64,000 nt of DNA from Fictibacillus sp. b24 (lineage in GTDB: Bacteria; Bacillota; Bacilli; Bacillales; Fictibacillaceae), in contig NZ_JAUCES010000005.1 of NCBI RefSeq assembly GCF_030348825.1, positions 2,232,001-2,296,000 of the forward strand. Reading direction: 5' to 3'. Below, piece after piece: positions 16,439-26,811 of this stretch. Position 1 is the first letter of the stretch; every line of letters starts with the position of its first letter. The translations under genes and the position numbers were made by a program. Under the pieces are notes generated by a model. That model searched no databases. It worked only from the letters and a program-made list of their open reading frames with translations, and was not told the DNA's origin.

Positions 16439-17413
16439 CTAAACCCACACCTCTAAATAAATTCCTAATGCAGCAAATACAAGTCCTACAAGCCAGAACG
16501 TTACAACGATGCGCCATTCACTCCAGCCAGATAATTCATAATGATGGTGAAGCGGACTCATTTTAAAGACACGCCGACCTGTTAGTTTAAAAGAAGTTAC
16601 TTGAATCATGACAGAGAGTGTTTCAATAACGAAAACTCCTCCAATAATAACAAGCAAGATCTCCAACTTTGTTAAAATCGCAACAGCACTTATGGCTCCT
16701 CCAAGTGCAAGAGATCCTGTATCCCCCATAAATACCTTTGCAGGATGCGCATTAAATACTAAGAACCCGAGCACTGCTCCTACTACCGCAACAGAAAAAA
16801 TTGCCGCTTCGAACTGAAGAACAGTTGAAGATAGTACTGCAAATGCTCCAAATGCAATGGCAGCTGTACCTGCAAGCAAGCCATCTAATCCATCTGTAAG
16901 GTTAACCGCATTTGACGCACCGATCAGCATGAAAACTACCAATACCGGATAGAACCAGCCAAGGTCCAACGAAAAATCGGTTCCTGGAACGGAAACTACA
17001 GTTGAGAAATCGATTACCCTTAAACCCAGGAAGAAAAGAGCAGCTATAATCAGCTGGCCAATCAGTTTTTGCTTAGAAGTTAACCCTAAGTTTCTCTTCT
17101 TCACTACTTTTATATAATCATCTAAGAATCCAATAAGTCCATATCCTAATGTTACAAGGATAAGCAAGTGAGTTTCAGCTGTAATAGCAAAAAACTTCGC
17201 TGTCATCGCATATGTTGCTATCACTAGCGCCAGTACGATTACAATTCCACCCATAGTAGGTGTTCCTTGCTTCTTTTGATGGGATTTTGGGCCTTCATCA
17301 CGAATACTCTGCCCAAATTTTAATCTTCTTAAAAACGGGATAAAAAAAGGTGAACTCAGTACCGCTAGTAAGAAGGATGCTACTAAAGTAAATAATAAGA
17401 CTTGCTCAATCAT
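16439..17413 (-). CDS. mraY: Phospho-N-acetylmuramoyl-pentapeptide transferase MraY
   Basis: Integral membrane enzyme that transfers phospho-MurNAc-pentapeptide to undecaprenyl phosphate, making lipid I. About ten membrane helices are present. Conserved cytoplasmic motifs include [13 protein letters not shown] near residue 45, the Asp-rich [32 protein letters not shown], and [12 protein letters not shown] near the C-terminus. Length 324 aa. It overlaps murF by 4 bases (ATGA) and abuts murD, so the three are translated from one mRNA. Confidence 0.97.
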   Translation of the reverse strand: MIEQVLLFTLVASFLLAVLSSPFFIPFLRRLKFGQSIRDEGPKSHQKKQGTPTMGGIVIVLALVIATYAMTAKFFAITAETHLLILVTLGYGLIGFLDDYIKVVKKRNLGLTSKQKLIGQLIIAALFFLGLRVIDFSTVVSVPGTDFSLDLGWFYPVLVVFMLIGASNAVNLTDGLDGLLAGTAAIAFGAFAVLSSTVLQFEAAIFSVAVVGAVLGFLVFNAHPAKVFMGDTGSLALGGAISAVAILTKLEILLVIIGGVFVIETLSVMIQVTSFKLTGRRVFKMSPLHHHYELSGWSEWRIVVTFWLVGLVFAALGIYLEVWV

Positions 17414-18792
17414 TTTTTCGACTCCTGTTCTTCTTCTAAAAATGTAGATATAAGGGTTTCAAGTACCATCCCTCTGGATGCTTTAAAAAGAATTGCAGTG
17501 TCTTTCGATAACAAACTTTCGATTGGATTTATAGCTTCTTCTTTTGTCAGACATTGAACAACCTCAAGATTCTTTCGCTTTTGTTTATTCAATTCATCTG
17601 CAATCCATGCACCTTTTTGCCCTACACAAATTACATGGTTAATTGAATCATCCACATGATCTGCAATTTTTCTATGCATTTCTTCCTCGTTAGAACCTAG
17701 TTCGTACATATCACCAAGAACTGCAACTTTCTTAGAATAGTCCTTTAACTCTGAGAGCGTTTCTAATGCAGCAATCATACTTGTAGGACTTGCATTGTAA
17801 GCATCGTTGATAAGGAGTGTTTCCTTCTTACCGCTTTTCATTTCAAGTCTCATCGATGTTACTTTTAAACTCTCTAGACCCTCTAAGATTTTATTTTCTT
17901 CTATATTCAAGTAATGCCCAACTGCAATCGCATATGCAGCATTTTTTATATTATGTCGGCCAAGCATAGGAATGCGGTAAACGGTAGTACCTTCTTCTAA
18001 AGTAAAGGAAACACCTTTCGCATCTGTTTTTATATTGGACAGTTTTAAAGTAGATGAGTCTCCAAATCCAACTTGCAGTACATTTTCACCTTTAACATGA
18101 GAAAGAAGCGGTTCGTCTCCATCGATGATGAACAACCCGCCTTGCTTTAATCCATCTGCGATCTCAAGCTTTGCTTTTGCAATACCTTCGCGGCTCCCAA
18201 GCTGTTCAAGGTGACTCTCACCAATATTTGTGATTACCGCAACATCTGGCTCTGCAATTTTGCTCAACAAAGAGATTTCACCATAATCGCTCATACCCAT
18301 TTCAAGAATTAAAACTTCCGTCGACTCTTCCATAGCCAGAATCGTTAGAGGCATTCCGATATGATTATTGTAATTCCCTTGCGTTTTAAAAGTTTTGAAG
18401 TTTGTTGCAGACACACATTCAATCATATCTTTTGTTGTGGTCTTTCCATTGCTGCCTGTTACAGCAACGACAACTGGATTAATCTTTTTCAAATAAAATT
18501 TTGAGATTCTCTGTAAGAACTCTACTGTATCCTTCGTGTAAAGAACCGGAAAATCTTCTGGTAATCCAGCAGGAAGTTCTTTTCCTTCTTGCCAGATGGT
18601 AGCCGTACAGCCTCGCTGAATGGCATCAAGCAAAAAATCATGACCATCAAAACGCTCCCCCGCAATAGGGAGATATAGTGAATTTTCGCTTTTTTGCCGT
18701 GTATCTTTTGAAACTCCGTCTAGTAACAGATTATCTTTTTTCCCTGTCGACCGGTCTGCTAATGTGATCAGTTCTTTAATGTCTAATTTCAT
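17410..18792 (-). CDS. murF: UDP-MurNAc-tripeptide--D-Ala-D-Ala ligase MurF
   Basis: Adds D-alanyl-D-alanine to the muramyl tripeptide, the last cytoplasmic step of precursor synthesis. P-loop GSNGKTTTK lies at residues 113-121; the Mur-ligase central and C-terminal domains follow, including [13 protein letters not shown] and VLGDMYELG. Length 460 aa. It overlaps both murE and mraY by 4 bases. In B. subtilis murF lies elsewhere beside ddl; its place between murE and mraY here is the arrangement seen in E. coli and probably ancestral. Confidence 0.96.
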   Translation of the reverse strand: MKLDIKELITLADRSTGKKDNLLLDGVSKDTRQKSENSLYLPIAGERFDGHDFLLDAIQRGCTATIWQEGKELPAGLPEDFPVLYTKDTVEFLQRISKFYLKKINPVVVAVTGSNGKTTTKDMIECVSATNFKTFKTQGNYNNHIGMPLTILAMEESTEVLILEMGMSDYGEISLLSKIAEPDVAVITNIGESHLEQLGSREGIAKAKLEIADGLKQGGLFIIDGDEPLLSHVKGENVLQVGFGDSSTLKLSNIKTDAKGVSFTLEEGTTVYRIPMLGRHNIKNAAYAIAVGHYLNIEENKILEGLESLKVTSMRLEMKSGKKETLLINDAYNASPTSMIAALETLSELKDYSKKVAVLGDMYELGSNEEEMHRKIADHVDDSINHVICVGQKGAWIADELNKQKRKNLEVVQCLTKEEAINPIESLLSKDTAILFKASRGMVLETLISTFLEEEQESKK

Positions 18793-20255
18793 TTTTTCAC
18801 CGCCTCAATCGCTTCCTTCGCAACGACCCTATCGTCAAATTCTAACACGTCTTTACCAATGATCTGATAAGTTTCATGCCCCTTGCCTGCGATTAGTATA
18901 ACATCATCTGTTTTTGCACGTTCAACTGCATATTCAATCGCTTTTTTACGATCTGGAATCGTTACATAATTTCCTTCGTCAGCACCTTCTTCCATATCTT
19001 TTAAGATTTGGAGAGGATCTTCTGTACGTGGATTATCGCTAGTAAAAATAGCATTGTCAGCTAAATTCGCAGCAATGCCTGCCATGATCGGACGTTTCGT
19101 TTTGTCACGATCTCCGCCGCAGCCAACAATAGCAGTTATCTTTCCATTTGCAAATTCTTTAATGGTTCTCAACACGTTCTCCAAGCTATCCGGTGTGTGT
19201 GAGTAATCGACGATCACTGTAAAATCCTGCCCTGCAATGACTGGCTCGAATCTTCCCGGAACTCCGGATACCTCCTGCAGTGTGGAAAGGATCTGATCAA
19301 GTTCTAACCCAGATAATAAACAAGCTGTAGTAGCTGCAAGTACGTTATAAACAGAGAATTTACCGATAAGTTTAAGTGTAACTTCTCTAGATCCAACCGG
19401 TGTACTTAGAGTAAATGTCGTACCTTGAGATCCAATCGTTATATTTGTCGCTCGAACATCACTCTCATTGTCAATTCCATAAGAGATTACTTGTGCTGAT
19501 GTTACTCTCTCGAAAATTTTTGAAGCAGGATCATCATTGTTCAAAACTGCCACTTTTCGATCATTCTTTTGATAAGTATTCCCCATTTGAGAGAACAAAA
19601 GACTTTTTGCAAACTGGTATTCTTCCATATTTTTATGGTAGTCCAAATGATCTTGTGTCAGGTTTGTAAACACTGCAATGTTAAAATCACAGCCCCATAC
19701 TCTTCCTTGATCAAGGGCATGTGAAGAAACTTCCATGACAGCTACATCTACTTTTTCTTTTGTCATCTCATTAAAAGCATTCTGCAAAAATAATGAATCA
19801 GGTGTAGTATTCGCTACTTTATATTTGCGGTCTTTAATTCTCATCTCAATCGTGCCGATCATGCCTGTACTCTTACCAGCATCTCTAAACACTTTTTCAA
19901 TTAAATGAGAGGTTGTTGTCTTTCCGTTCGTCCCCGTTATGCCGATTAAGTGCATCTTTTGAGATGGATGGCCATAAAAGGCATCAGCTAAAACAGCGAG
20001 TGCTTTTTTTGAGTTTTTAACTTTTATCACTGGAATGTTAACTTCAATATCTTTTTCAGCTAAAATGGCCGCTGCACCATTATTGGCAACGGTTTGGGCA
20101 AAATCATGGCCGTCGAAAGTAAGTCCTTCCATACAAACAAAAAGACAGCCTTTCCCAGCTTTCCTGGAATCCATTTCAATGGAGGTAATTTCAGGATTGG
20201 CTTCAATATCCATTTCATAGTTCACTAAATATGTAAGCAGTTCTTTTAATTCCAT
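18789..20255 (-). CDS. murE: UDP-MurNAc-Ala-Glu--meso-diaminopimelate ligase MurE
   Basis: Adds the third residue to the muramyl peptide. P-loop GTNGKTTT at residues 108-115. The amino-acid specificity motif DNPR (SDNPRTEDP, about residue 408) is the form selecting meso-diaminopimelate, so the wall is of the A1-gamma type usual in Bacillaceae. Length 488 aa. The start ATG at 20255 has AGGAGAGA upstream. It heads the murE-murF-mraY-murD-spoVE run; a repeat element and a terminator separate it from spoVD, so a promoter is expected in 20256-20449. Confidence 0.96.
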   Translation of the reverse strand: MELKELLTYLVNYEMDIEANPEITSIEMDSRKAGKGCLFVCMEGLTFDGHDFAQTVANNGAAAILAEKDIEVNIPVIKVKNSKKALAVLADAFYGHPSQKMHLIGITGTNGKTTTSHLIEKVFRDAGKSTGMIGTIEMRIKDRKYKVANTTPDSLFLQNAFNEMTKEKVDVAVMEVSSHALDQGRVWGCDFNIAVFTNLTQDHLDYHKNMEEYQFAKSLLFSQMGNTYQKNDRKVAVLNNDDPASKIFERVTSAQVISYGIDNESDVRATNITIGSQGTTFTLSTPVGSREVTLKLIGKFSVYNVLAATTACLLSGLELDQILSTLQEVSGVPGRFEPVIAGQDFTVIVDYSHTPDSLENVLRTIKEFANGKITAIVGCGGDRDKTKRPIMAGIAANLADNAIFTSDNPRTEDPLQILKDMEEGADEGNYVTIPDRKKAIEYAVERAKTDDVILIAGKGHETYQIIGKDVLEFDDRVVAKEAIEAVKK

Positions 20256-20449
20256 TAATCCTGATCTCTCCTCTAATCATCGTTAAAAAGTACTTTTAAA
20301 ATGGATCTGTTTTCATTTCATTATTAATAATGTCCGCTCCTATTTTGCGGACTGACTGCCAAGGTTCTTTTGTTCCATCTACTTTAGAACATTGCAGCCA
20401 ATTTTTCTAGCACGAGTGTGGTGAATGCTGTACTTTCGCTTCTAATGCA

Positions 20450-20578
20450 AGTTGATTGGAGTGAAAGGTGCGAGACTCCTGCGGGACAGGTGGGCAGGTG
20501 AGACACTTAAACGTGAAACGTACGAATGTGGCTCACCGCCTGCCCCGCGGAAAGCGAGCACCTGAAACGGAAATCAAC
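20450..20578 (+). repeat. ~130-bp palindromic intergenic element, copy D
   Basis: Begins AGTTGATTGGAGTG and ends CGGAAATCAAC, with the central segment AAACGTGAAACGTACGAATG, nearly identical to copy G. It lies between spoVD and murE inside the dcw cluster. The adjacent 20256-20449 holds no gene; GTCCGC/GCGGAC there can form a small hairpin. Confidence 0.92.
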
Positions 20579-20644
20579 CACTTCCAAGAACATCACTGTT
20601 TTACGAAAACAAACCCACAAAATAAACAGCGTTTAAGAAAAATA

Positions 20645-20671
20645 AGCCAAGGCAAGATTCCGCGCTTGGCT
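20645..20671 (-). terminator. Terminator downstream of spoVD
   Basis: On the minus strand AGCCAAG and CTTGGCT enclose a 13-base loop and are followed by TATTTTTCTT. It ends the mraZ-to-spoVD part of the dcw cluster. Confidence 0.8.
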
Positions 20672-20689
20672 ATGTGTCCATCCTTTATT

Positions 20690-22624
20690 TTAATCTTCCA
20701 CGTCTTTTTTGTCACCCAAAAATAAACGAATGGTCTTTCCTGCTTCAAGCTTTACTCCTGCTCGGGGAGCTTGTTGTACGATGTAACTGCCTTTTCCGGA
20801 AGTTTCAATTTTTAAATTGTACAATAGATTTGTAAGATCTTTTGTTTCTTTGCCAACCAGATCTGGAACGACAACTTCAGTTGCATCAAGCCATGTTTTT
20901 TCCTTTTCAATCTGACCTTTCTGCTTCTTAACTCCCATAGCAGATAGGCTGTCTTCAATTATATTCCCAACGATTGGAGCAGCTACGATTCCACCGAACT
21001 GCAAGGTTTCCTTAGGGTTATCAATCGCTACATATACAACGATCTCTGGGTTATTGGCTGGAGCCATACCGATAAATGAAACGATATGATTGTTCTTTAA
21101 ATAAACTCCGCCCTCAGCTTTTTGAGCAGTACCTGTTTTTCCACCAACACGGTAACCATCTACAAATGCATTTTTCCCCGTTCCCTGTGCTACTACACTT
21201 TCAAGAGCATGTCTTACTTCTTTAGATGTTTCTTCAGAAATAACTTTTCTTTTTAGTTTAGGAGTCTGCTTACTGACAACTTTTCCTGTTATAGGGTCCA
21301 CAAGTTCTTTAGCTATATATGGTTCGTATAAATAGCCACCATTTACGGCCGCAGAAACTGCTGCTACTTGCTGAATCGGTGTAACCGATACACCTTGGCC
21401 AAATGCCGTAGTTGCTAGCTCAAGTGGTCCTACACGATCTAAAGAGAATAAAATCCCTCTTCCTTCACCGGCTAAATCGACACCCGTCTTTTCTCCAAAA
21501 CCAAAGTCTTTTATATAATCAAACAGTTTATCTTTGCCTAACCGCTGTCCAAGTATAACAAATCCAGGGTTGCACGAGTTTTGTACTCCTTCTAAAAAGG
21601 ATTGACTGCCATGCCCTCCTGCTTTCCAGCACTTCAGCTTCCTTCCAGCTACTTCAATCGATCCTGGATCATGGAAATGGTCTTTCTCTAAGTCCACTTT
21701 TCCTTCTTCAAGTGCTGCTGCCAGCGTAATGATCTTAAATGTAGAACCTGGTTCATATTGTGCCCAAACAGGCAGGTTCCGGTTATACACTTCAGGTGAA
21801 ACACGCTTATATTCTTCTGGGTCAAAATCAGGCCTCGAGCTCATCCCAAGGATTTCCCCAGTGTTTGGATTCATAGCAATGGCTATTGCTCCATCAGGAT
21901 TATACGTCGCTTGTGCGATATCGAGTTCTCTTTCAATAATGGTTTGTACGCGAGAATCTGTCGTGAGCCTAAGATCATAACCATCCTTTGGTTTTTCATA
22001 TTTATCAGATAGAGAAGGCATACGCCGTCCACGTGCATCAGAGAAGAATGATATATGTCCTTTTTCACCGTTCAACTGCTCATCATAATATAATTCAAGT
22101 CCTGTAAGTCCTTGGCTGTCGATACCTGCAAACCCTAGCACGTGCGAAAGATATGAGCCGTACGGATAATGGCGCTTGCTGTCCTCTGCAACAAAGACAC
22201 CCGGAAGGTTTAATGCCTCTACTTCTTTGGCTTTTTCATTACTGATTTTTCGGCCGCCATTATCTATCCTAACGATAGACGCTTTTTTGGTGATCCTTTG
22301 ATAAACTTCTGTCTTTGATATATTTAACATGGCAGCCAGCTTTTCTGCCGTATCATCCGGTTCTTTTATTTGTCTAGGAACTACAAAAACAGTTGGAGCA
22401 CTAATATTTGTGGCTAGTACTACATCATTCCGGTCCAGGATTTTTCCTCTCTTTGGTTCAAAAGGAATATCCCTGCTCCAAGAATCGAGGGCTTGGTCAG
22501 TCAGCATATTTCCTAATACAAATTGAACATAGCCGAGTCTCACAGAAATGACAAAAAAGAAAGCTAGTCCAAATACAAGAACAAAAATTAAGCGCCTGCG
22601 TACTGTAACATTTGAAACTCGCAC
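20690..22624 (-). CDS. spoVD: Stage V sporulation penicillin-binding protein SpoVD
   Basis: Class B transpeptidase that cross-links spore cortex peptidoglycan together with SpoVE. It has an N-terminal membrane anchor (about residues 11-29), the PBP dimerisation domain (52-215), and the transpeptidase domain with catalytic Ser294 in GSTFK, the SCN motif and KTGTAQ. One PASTA domain lies at the C-terminus (about 573-635). The start is GTG at 22624 (MRVSNVTVRRR), 8 bases after AAGGGAGG, giving 644 aa; Ser294 then has the same number as in B. subtilis. An ATG 16 codons upstream lacks a ribosome binding site. Confidence 0.95.
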   Translation of the reverse strand: MRVSNVTVRRRLIFVLVFGLAFFFVISVRLGYVQFVLGNMLTDQALDSWSRDIPFEPKRGKILDRNDVVLATNISAPTVFVVPRQIKEPDDTAEKLAAMLNISKTEVYQRITKKASIVRIDNGGRKISNEKAKEVEALNLPGVFVAEDSKRHYPYGSYLSHVLGFAGIDSQGLTGLELYYDEQLNGEKGHISFFSDARGRRMPSLSDKYEKPKDGYDLRLTTDSRVQTIIERELDIAQATYNPDGAIAIAMNPNTGEILGMSSRPDFDPEEYKRVSPEVYNRNLPVWAQYEPGSTFKIITLAAALEEGKVDLEKDHFHDPGSIEVAGRKLKCWKAGGHGSQSFLEGVQNSCNPGFVILGQRLGKDKLFDYIKDFGFGEKTGVDLAGEGRGILFSLDRVGPLELATTAFGQGVSVTPIQQVAAVSAAVNGGYLYEPYIAKELVDPITGKVVSKQTPKLKRKVISEETSKEVRHALESVVAQGTGKNAFVDGYRVGGKTGTAQKAEGGVYLKNNHIVSFIGMAPANNPEIVVYVAIDNPKETLQFGGIVAAPIVGNIIEDSLSAMGVKKQKGQIEKEKTWLDATEVVVPDLVGKETKDLTNLLYNLKIETSGKGSYIVQQAPRAGVKLEAGKTIRLFLGDKKDVED

Positions 22625-22687
22625 ACACAATACCTCCCTTGTATGGTTCGTTTCAAATATATGCTTGTACACAAGCGCTTAGAACAA

Positions 22688-24898
22688 TTAGTCAGTTATT
22701 GGCAGATCTTCTTCTGTATTCTCTTCGGACGTATTATCACTTTCTTGTTTATTCTCTTCTGTTTCTGGTTCAGTTTCCATTGGCGGTTCGAGCTGAACTA
22801 CGAAGAAGTCCCCTTCCTTAACAGGATTTCCAGGTTTGATGCTTTGTTTAACAGCAAATCCGCTGCCTGTTATCGTTTCTTTCACACCGAGAAGTTTACT
22901 GATCCTTAAAATATCCATGTAAGACCAGTCTTTAACATCAGGCATTTTTGCATCACCTGAAGTTCTCAGAATTACCCGTTCGCCTTTCATGACATAAGCA
23001 CCTTCATATGGTTCCTGCTTCGTAATTTCATCTCCAGAACCGATCACAGAGACTTCCATACCCAGCTTTTCCAGCTCTGTTTTTGCTTCTTTTGCAGATT
23101 GACCTGTATAATCAGGCAATTCTTTTCCGTAAGACTTTTTAGCTTTAACAGAATTGTTCTTATCTTTTGCTTCAGGCTGAATGTTTAAGTATTGAAGACT
23201 GCTTTTCATAACACTCGTAAAGATATTAGCAACAGGCGTTGAACCCATTTCAGGGAATTCAACCTTAGGCCGCTCAACAGCCACATATACTAATAGTTTC
23301 GGATCATCTTTTGGTGCCATTCCAAGAAAAGAAAAAACATTCTCTCCCCAGCCTGAGATATACTTTCCATCTTTTCCTACGATTTGTGCAGTTCCCGTTT
23401 TTCCTGCGACACTATAACCGTCGATCATATAAGGCTTACCTGTTCCATCCGTAACAACTGTTTCCAATATATCTCTTACTTGTTTAGCAGTTTGTTCAGA
23501 TATTGGATTGCCCGCAACTTTAGGTTCATTTGACATAACTGTTTTTTTTGTTTCAGGATCCATGATTTTGTCGATTACATACGGCTTCATCATTTTTCCG
23601 TTATTAGCAATTGCGGTTGCCGCTTGAATCTGCTGAATCGGTGTAATCGTTGTTCCTTGTCCAAAAGCGGTTGTCACTTTTTCAATTTCATAGTTATAAA
23701 GGATTGAGCCATTTTTTTCATTAGGAAGATCAATATTGGTCTTTTGATCCAATCCAAATTTAGAGATATAGCTTCTATATTTCTCATAACCTAGTTTTTC
23801 ACGTACAAGCTTTGAAAAGGCAACGTTAGAAGAGTTCTGAACCCCTTCGTTATAGGTGATCGTACCCCACCCTCTTCTATTATGATCATAAATAGGTCTG
23901 CTGATATTCGGAAGCTTGTATGAACCAGATTGAAAAACATCGTTCCCGTTATATTTCCCCTCTTGTATTGCTGCAGCTAAAGTAAAGATTTTCATCGTTG
24001 AACCTGGCTCAAACGGATAAGATACAGCAAAGTTCGTATAGTTCTTAATATCCTTTTTGTTTGGGTTAAAACTTGGGGAGTTACTCATTGCGAGAATTCG
24101 CCCCGTTTTTGGATCCGCAACGATTCCTGTTATCTTTTCTGGCTTATATTTTTTAGCTGCTTCTTGTATAGCCTCATCTAGATAGAGCTGTATTTTTTCA
24201 TCTAGAGTTAAGTAAACATCCTGACCATGTTTTGGCGGCGTAATCGATTCTTTATTAGCAGGTATCGCTCGGCTAAAAGCATCCCCTAAAAAGGTAATCT
24301 TTCCGTCTTTTTCCTGCAAATATTTATCCAGCGATTTTTCAAGTCCCATCAATCCTGCTTGAACTCCGTTTTCTCCGTTACCTGTATAACCTAGAACATG
24401 AGCAGCAAAGGATTGATTAGGATAATATCTTCTAGACTCTCTCAAAAAATCAATTCCTGGAATTTTCATCTTTTCGATCTGTTCTTTTTTCCGGTAAGAT
24501 ACTTTTCTACCAGATGGAATCTCTACTTGAAATCTTCCCTCTTTGCTCAATAAAGCTTCTAGATCATCTTTCTCTGTGTCTAAGACTTCAGATAATTTTT
24601 CTGCAGCTTCTTCTGGATCTTTAATGTGGTTTGGGTAGTTTTTATCCAGAATAGCTATAACACTATAGGAAGGGATATCCTGCGCGATGACTTCACCATT
24701 TCGATCGAACATCGTTCCACGCTTTGCATCTAGAACATCGCTTTTCATCCATTTCCTTTTTCCATATTCAATTAAATCCACCCCTTCTGCTGATTGAGAA
24801 GAAGCTACGAGAAAAAACTTACTCGTTAATACAAAAAAGAGCACGGTAAACAAAACCATAAGAATACCTGCTCCAACATTTTTTCTTTTTAATTTCAT
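22688..24898 (-). CDS. pbpB: Penicillin-binding protein 2B (division transpeptidase)
   Basis: Essential class B transpeptidase of the division septum. Membrane anchor near residues 9-32, dimerisation domain, then the transpeptidase domain with Ser300 in GSTMK, the SSN motif and KTGTAQ. Two PASTA repeats follow (about 592-650 and 653-710) and a Glu-rich acidic tail. Length 736 aa. The start ATG at 24898 lies 15 bases after ftsL. It works with FtsL, DivIB and the SEDS protein FtsW, all encoded in this window. Confidence 0.96.
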   Translation of the reverse strand: MKLKRKNVGAGILMVLFTVLFFVLTSKFFLVASSQSAEGVDLIEYGKRKWMKSDVLDAKRGTMFDRNGEVIAQDIPSYSVIAILDKNYPNHIKDPEEAAEKLSEVLDTEKDDLEALLSKEGRFQVEIPSGRKVSYRKKEQIEKMKIPGIDFLRESRRYYPNQSFAAHVLGYTGNGENGVQAGLMGLEKSLDKYLQEKDGKITFLGDAFSRAIPANKESITPPKHGQDVYLTLDEKIQLYLDEAIQEAAKKYKPEKITGIVADPKTGRILAMSNSPSFNPNKKDIKNYTNFAVSYPFEPGSTMKIFTLAAAIQEGKYNGNDVFQSGSYKLPNISRPIYDHNRRGWGTITYNEGVQNSSNVAFSKLVREKLGYEKYRSYISKFGLDQKTNIDLPNEKNGSILYNYEIEKVTTAFGQGTTITPIQQIQAATAIANNGKMMKPYVIDKIMDPETKKTVMSNEPKVAGNPISEQTAKQVRDILETVVTDGTGKPYMIDGYSVAGKTGTAQIVGKDGKYISGWGENVFSFLGMAPKDDPKLLVYVAVERPKVEFPEMGSTPVANIFTSVMKSSLQYLNIQPEAKDKNNSVKAKKSYGKELPDYTGQSAKEAKTELEKLGMEVSVIGSGDEITKQEPYEGAYVMKGERVILRTSGDAKMPDVKDWSYMDILRISKLLGVKETITGSGFAVKQSIKPGNPVKEGDFFVVQLEPPMETEPETEENKQESDNTSEENTEEDLPITD

Positions 24899-24913
24899 AA
24901 CAACACCTGCTTT

Positions 24914-25273
24914 TTAGTCCTGGACCACTTTTACATTCTTATCGTCAAAGATGAACCCTTGTTCCTTCGCTAATTTCATGATTCGTTCTGGATTGCTCAG
25001 TTCTGTCACTTGCAGGTGATAATCTTCAACAATTTTTGTTTCAGCTGAGATTTTATTTTGAGTCGCCACAACTTCTGCAGATGCTTGATAGACAGAAGCA
25101 TATAGAGAAATGAGCCAAATTAATCCTGCTACTAATACAACGCCCATAGCCCCCCATAAAATCACTTCACCTTTTGTAAATAATTTACGGGATGGCTGCT
25201 GAACCGGTTTTGGGTTTCTTTCAGGCTGTCGTTGCATTTGTTGATTCTGAACTTGATAGGCTAAATTACTCAC
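24914..25273 (-). CDS. ftsL: Cell division protein FtsL
   Basis: Bitopic division protein of 119 aa that forms a subcomplex with DivIC and DivIB. It has a Gln/Arg-rich cytoplasmic N-terminus (1-35), a transmembrane segment (about 36-57), and an external coiled coil (about 60-95) ending in the short conserved ERIMKLAKEQGF motif. The start is GTG at 25273, 7 bases after GAGGAG. It lies between rsmH and pbpB as in other Bacillaceae. Confidence 0.93.
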   Translation of the reverse strand: MSNLAYQVQNQQMQRQPERNPKPVQQPSRKLFTKGEVILWGAMGVVLVAGLIWLISLYASVYQASAEVVATQNKISAETKIVEDYHLQVTELSNPERIMKLAKEQGFIFDDKNVKVVQD

Positions 25274-25287
25274 TTTAGCTCTCCTCT

Positions 25288-26220
25288 CTATTTTTGTTTT
25301 TCAGCAATTCTCAATTTCGCAGAACGTGATCTTCTGTTTTCTTCAAGCTCGTTTTCTGTAGGTACGATCGGTTTTCTTGTAATGAGCTTTAATTCAGGTT
25401 TGAATTCTTCAGGTATGACCGGTAGCCCTGGAGGTAATTCCGGGCCTGTACTAGCCTTTTTGAGTATATTTTTACACGCACGATCTTCTAACGAATGAAA
25501 CGTGATGACTGCAATCCTTCCACCGACATTTAACAGTTCAATAGAGTCTTGAAGTGCATCTTCAAAGGCGTTCAACTCATCATTTACAGCAATACGAATG
25601 GCTTGAAATGTCCGTTTTGCAGGATGTCCGCCTGTTCTCCTTGCAGGAGCAGGAATCGCTTCCTTTATTATTTCGACAAGTTCTCCAGTTGTTTGAATCT
25701 CTTTTTTCTCTCTTGCCGCTTCGATTTTCCGAGCGATCTGTTTAGCGAATTTTTCTTCGCCATATCTCGAGATAATCTTCATCAAATCATTAAACGACCA
25801 TTCATTTACCACTTCTTTTGCTGTAAGTTCACTTGACTGATCCATTCGCATATCAAGTTCAGCATCATGCTGATAGCTAAATCCTCTATCCGCTTCATCT
25901 AGTTGCGGGGATGAGACACCTAGGTCAAAAAGGATTCCATCCACCTTATGTATGCCACGGTTAGCAAGCTCTTCTTTTATGTAACGGAAATTGCTGCGAA
26001 CAATCGTAAACTTACCTTCATGTTCCTTCAGTACCTTACGCGCGTTTTCAATAGCTTTGTCATCTTGATCAAAGGCATATAAATGGCCAGTTTCTAATTG
26101 AGACAAAATTAGAGCACTATGACCTGCCCCACCCATCGTACAATCAACATAAATACCATCTGGTTTAACGTGCAAACCATCTACAGATTCTTGTTTTAAA
26201 ACAGTTATATGGTCAAACAT
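25288..26220 (-). CDS. rsmH: 16S rRNA (cytosine-1402-N4) methyltransferase RsmH
   Basis: SAM-dependent enzyme that methylates N4 of C1402 in the ribosomal P site. The SAM-binding motif is [11 protein letters not shown] (residues 25-35). The family signatures [31 protein letters not shown] and ITFHSLEDR are all present. Length 310 aa. It lies 31 bases after mraZ at the start of the dcw cluster, the usual position in most bacteria. Confidence 0.97.
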   Translation of the reverse strand: MFDHITVLKQESVDGLHVKPDGIYVDCTMGGAGHSALILSQLETGHLYAFDQDDKAIENARKVLKEHEGKFTIVRSNFRYIKEELANRGIHKVDGILFDLGVSSPQLDEADRGFSYQHDAELDMRMDQSSELTAKEVVNEWSFNDLMKIISRYGEEKFAKQIARKIEAAREKKEIQTTGELVEIIKEAIPAPARRTGGHPAKRTFQAIRIAVNDELNAFEDALQDSIELLNVGGRIAVITFHSLEDRACKNILKKASTGPELPPGLPVIPEEFKPELKLITRKPIVPTENELEENRRSRSAKLRIAEKQK

Positions 26221-26251
26221 GGAAAATTCCTTTCTGCTGTAAACTTAAGGG

Positions 26252-26683
26252 CTATAAATCGAAGTCCATTAGACTTTCTGCAATTTCTCCAAAAGAGTCT
26301 TCTGACTTTGAGAAGTATTCTTCCCAAATCGATTTGCTCCAAATTTCAATTCTATTCGAGACACCTATGACTACGCAATCCTTTTCTAGTTTTGCATAAT
26401 CTCTGAGTGGAGATGCAATATTCACTCTTCCCTGTTTATCAAGCTGACATTCAGCAGCTCCAGAAAAGAAAAAACGTGTAAATGCACGTGCATCCTTCTT
26501 TGTAAATGGCAAGCTTTTAAGTTTTTCTTCGATCACTTTCCACTCACTTAAAGGATAGCCGAATACACATTGATCCAACCCGCGAGTCAAAATAAACTCT
26601 GTGCCTAGCTCTTCACGAAACTTGGAGGGGATGATCATACGTCCTTTTTCGTCGATGTTGTGCTGATACTCTCCCATGAACAT
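26252..26683 (-). CDS. mraZ: Transcriptional regulator MraZ
   Basis: Two tandem SpoVT/AbrB-like domains (about residues 5-47 and 76-119), each with the DxxGR signature ([13 protein letters not shown] and [13 protein letters not shown]). MraZ proteins assemble into rings and repress the dcw promoter by binding short direct repeats. Length 143 aa, nearly colinear with B. subtilis MraZ. The start ATG at 26683 has GGGGTGATC upstream. Its probable own binding repeats lie at 26693-26737. Confidence 0.96.
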   Translation of the reverse strand: MFMGEYQHNIDEKGRMIIPSKFREELGTEFILTRGLDQCVFGYPLSEWKVIEEKLKSLPFTKKDARAFTRFFFSGAAECQLDKQGRVNIASPLRDYAKLEKDCVVIGVSNRIEIWSKSIWEEYFSKSEDSFGEIAESLMDFDL

Positions 26684-26692
26684 ATGATCACC

Positions 26693-26737
26693 CCACTTTC
26701 TCCCCTAAATCTACCACAACGCTCCACTTTTCACCAC
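26693..26737 (-). promoter_or_regulatory. MraZ-type direct-repeat operator
   Basis: On the minus strand GTGG occurs at 26737-26734, 26727-26724 and 26717-26714, exactly 10 bases apart, with a further GTGG at 26696-26693 (21 bases on) and GGGG between. Phased 10-bp repeats of this kind upstream of mraZ are the known MraZ binding arrangement. The site spans the leader directly before the mraZ ribosome binding site. Confidence 0.6.
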
Positions 26738-26760
26738 TACAAGTATTATTCGTGTACAAA

Positions 26761-26792
26761 AAAAAAAATCCTGCTGTACCACAGGATTTTTT
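26761..26792 (-). terminator. Terminator downstream of bshC
   Basis: On the minus strand AAATCCTG pairs with CAGGATTT over an 8-base loop and is followed by eight or more T. It insulates mraZ from bshC transcription. Confidence 0.85.
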
Positions 26793-26811
26793 CTAAAAAA
26801 TTTTCTATTAT

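Noticed and set aside
20338-20358. GTCCGC/GCGGAC hairpin upstream of murE
   Set aside because: Only a 6-bp stem without a proper T-run; not enough to call a terminator, riboswitch or operator.
20468-20725. 85-aa frame starting MRDSCGTGGQ, and similar frames at 61574-61810, 48793-49026, 56363-56578 and 6947-7339
   Set aside because: They are translations of the palindromic repeat element running into flanking DNA; the shared part is only the repeat and the rest is unrelated, with no ribosome binding sites.
22638-22664. Sigma-E-like promoter (GCATATA and CATACAAG on the minus strand) before spoVD
   Set aside because: The -10 overlaps the spoVD ribosome binding site, so a transcript starting about 7 bases downstream would lack it; spacing of 12 is also short.
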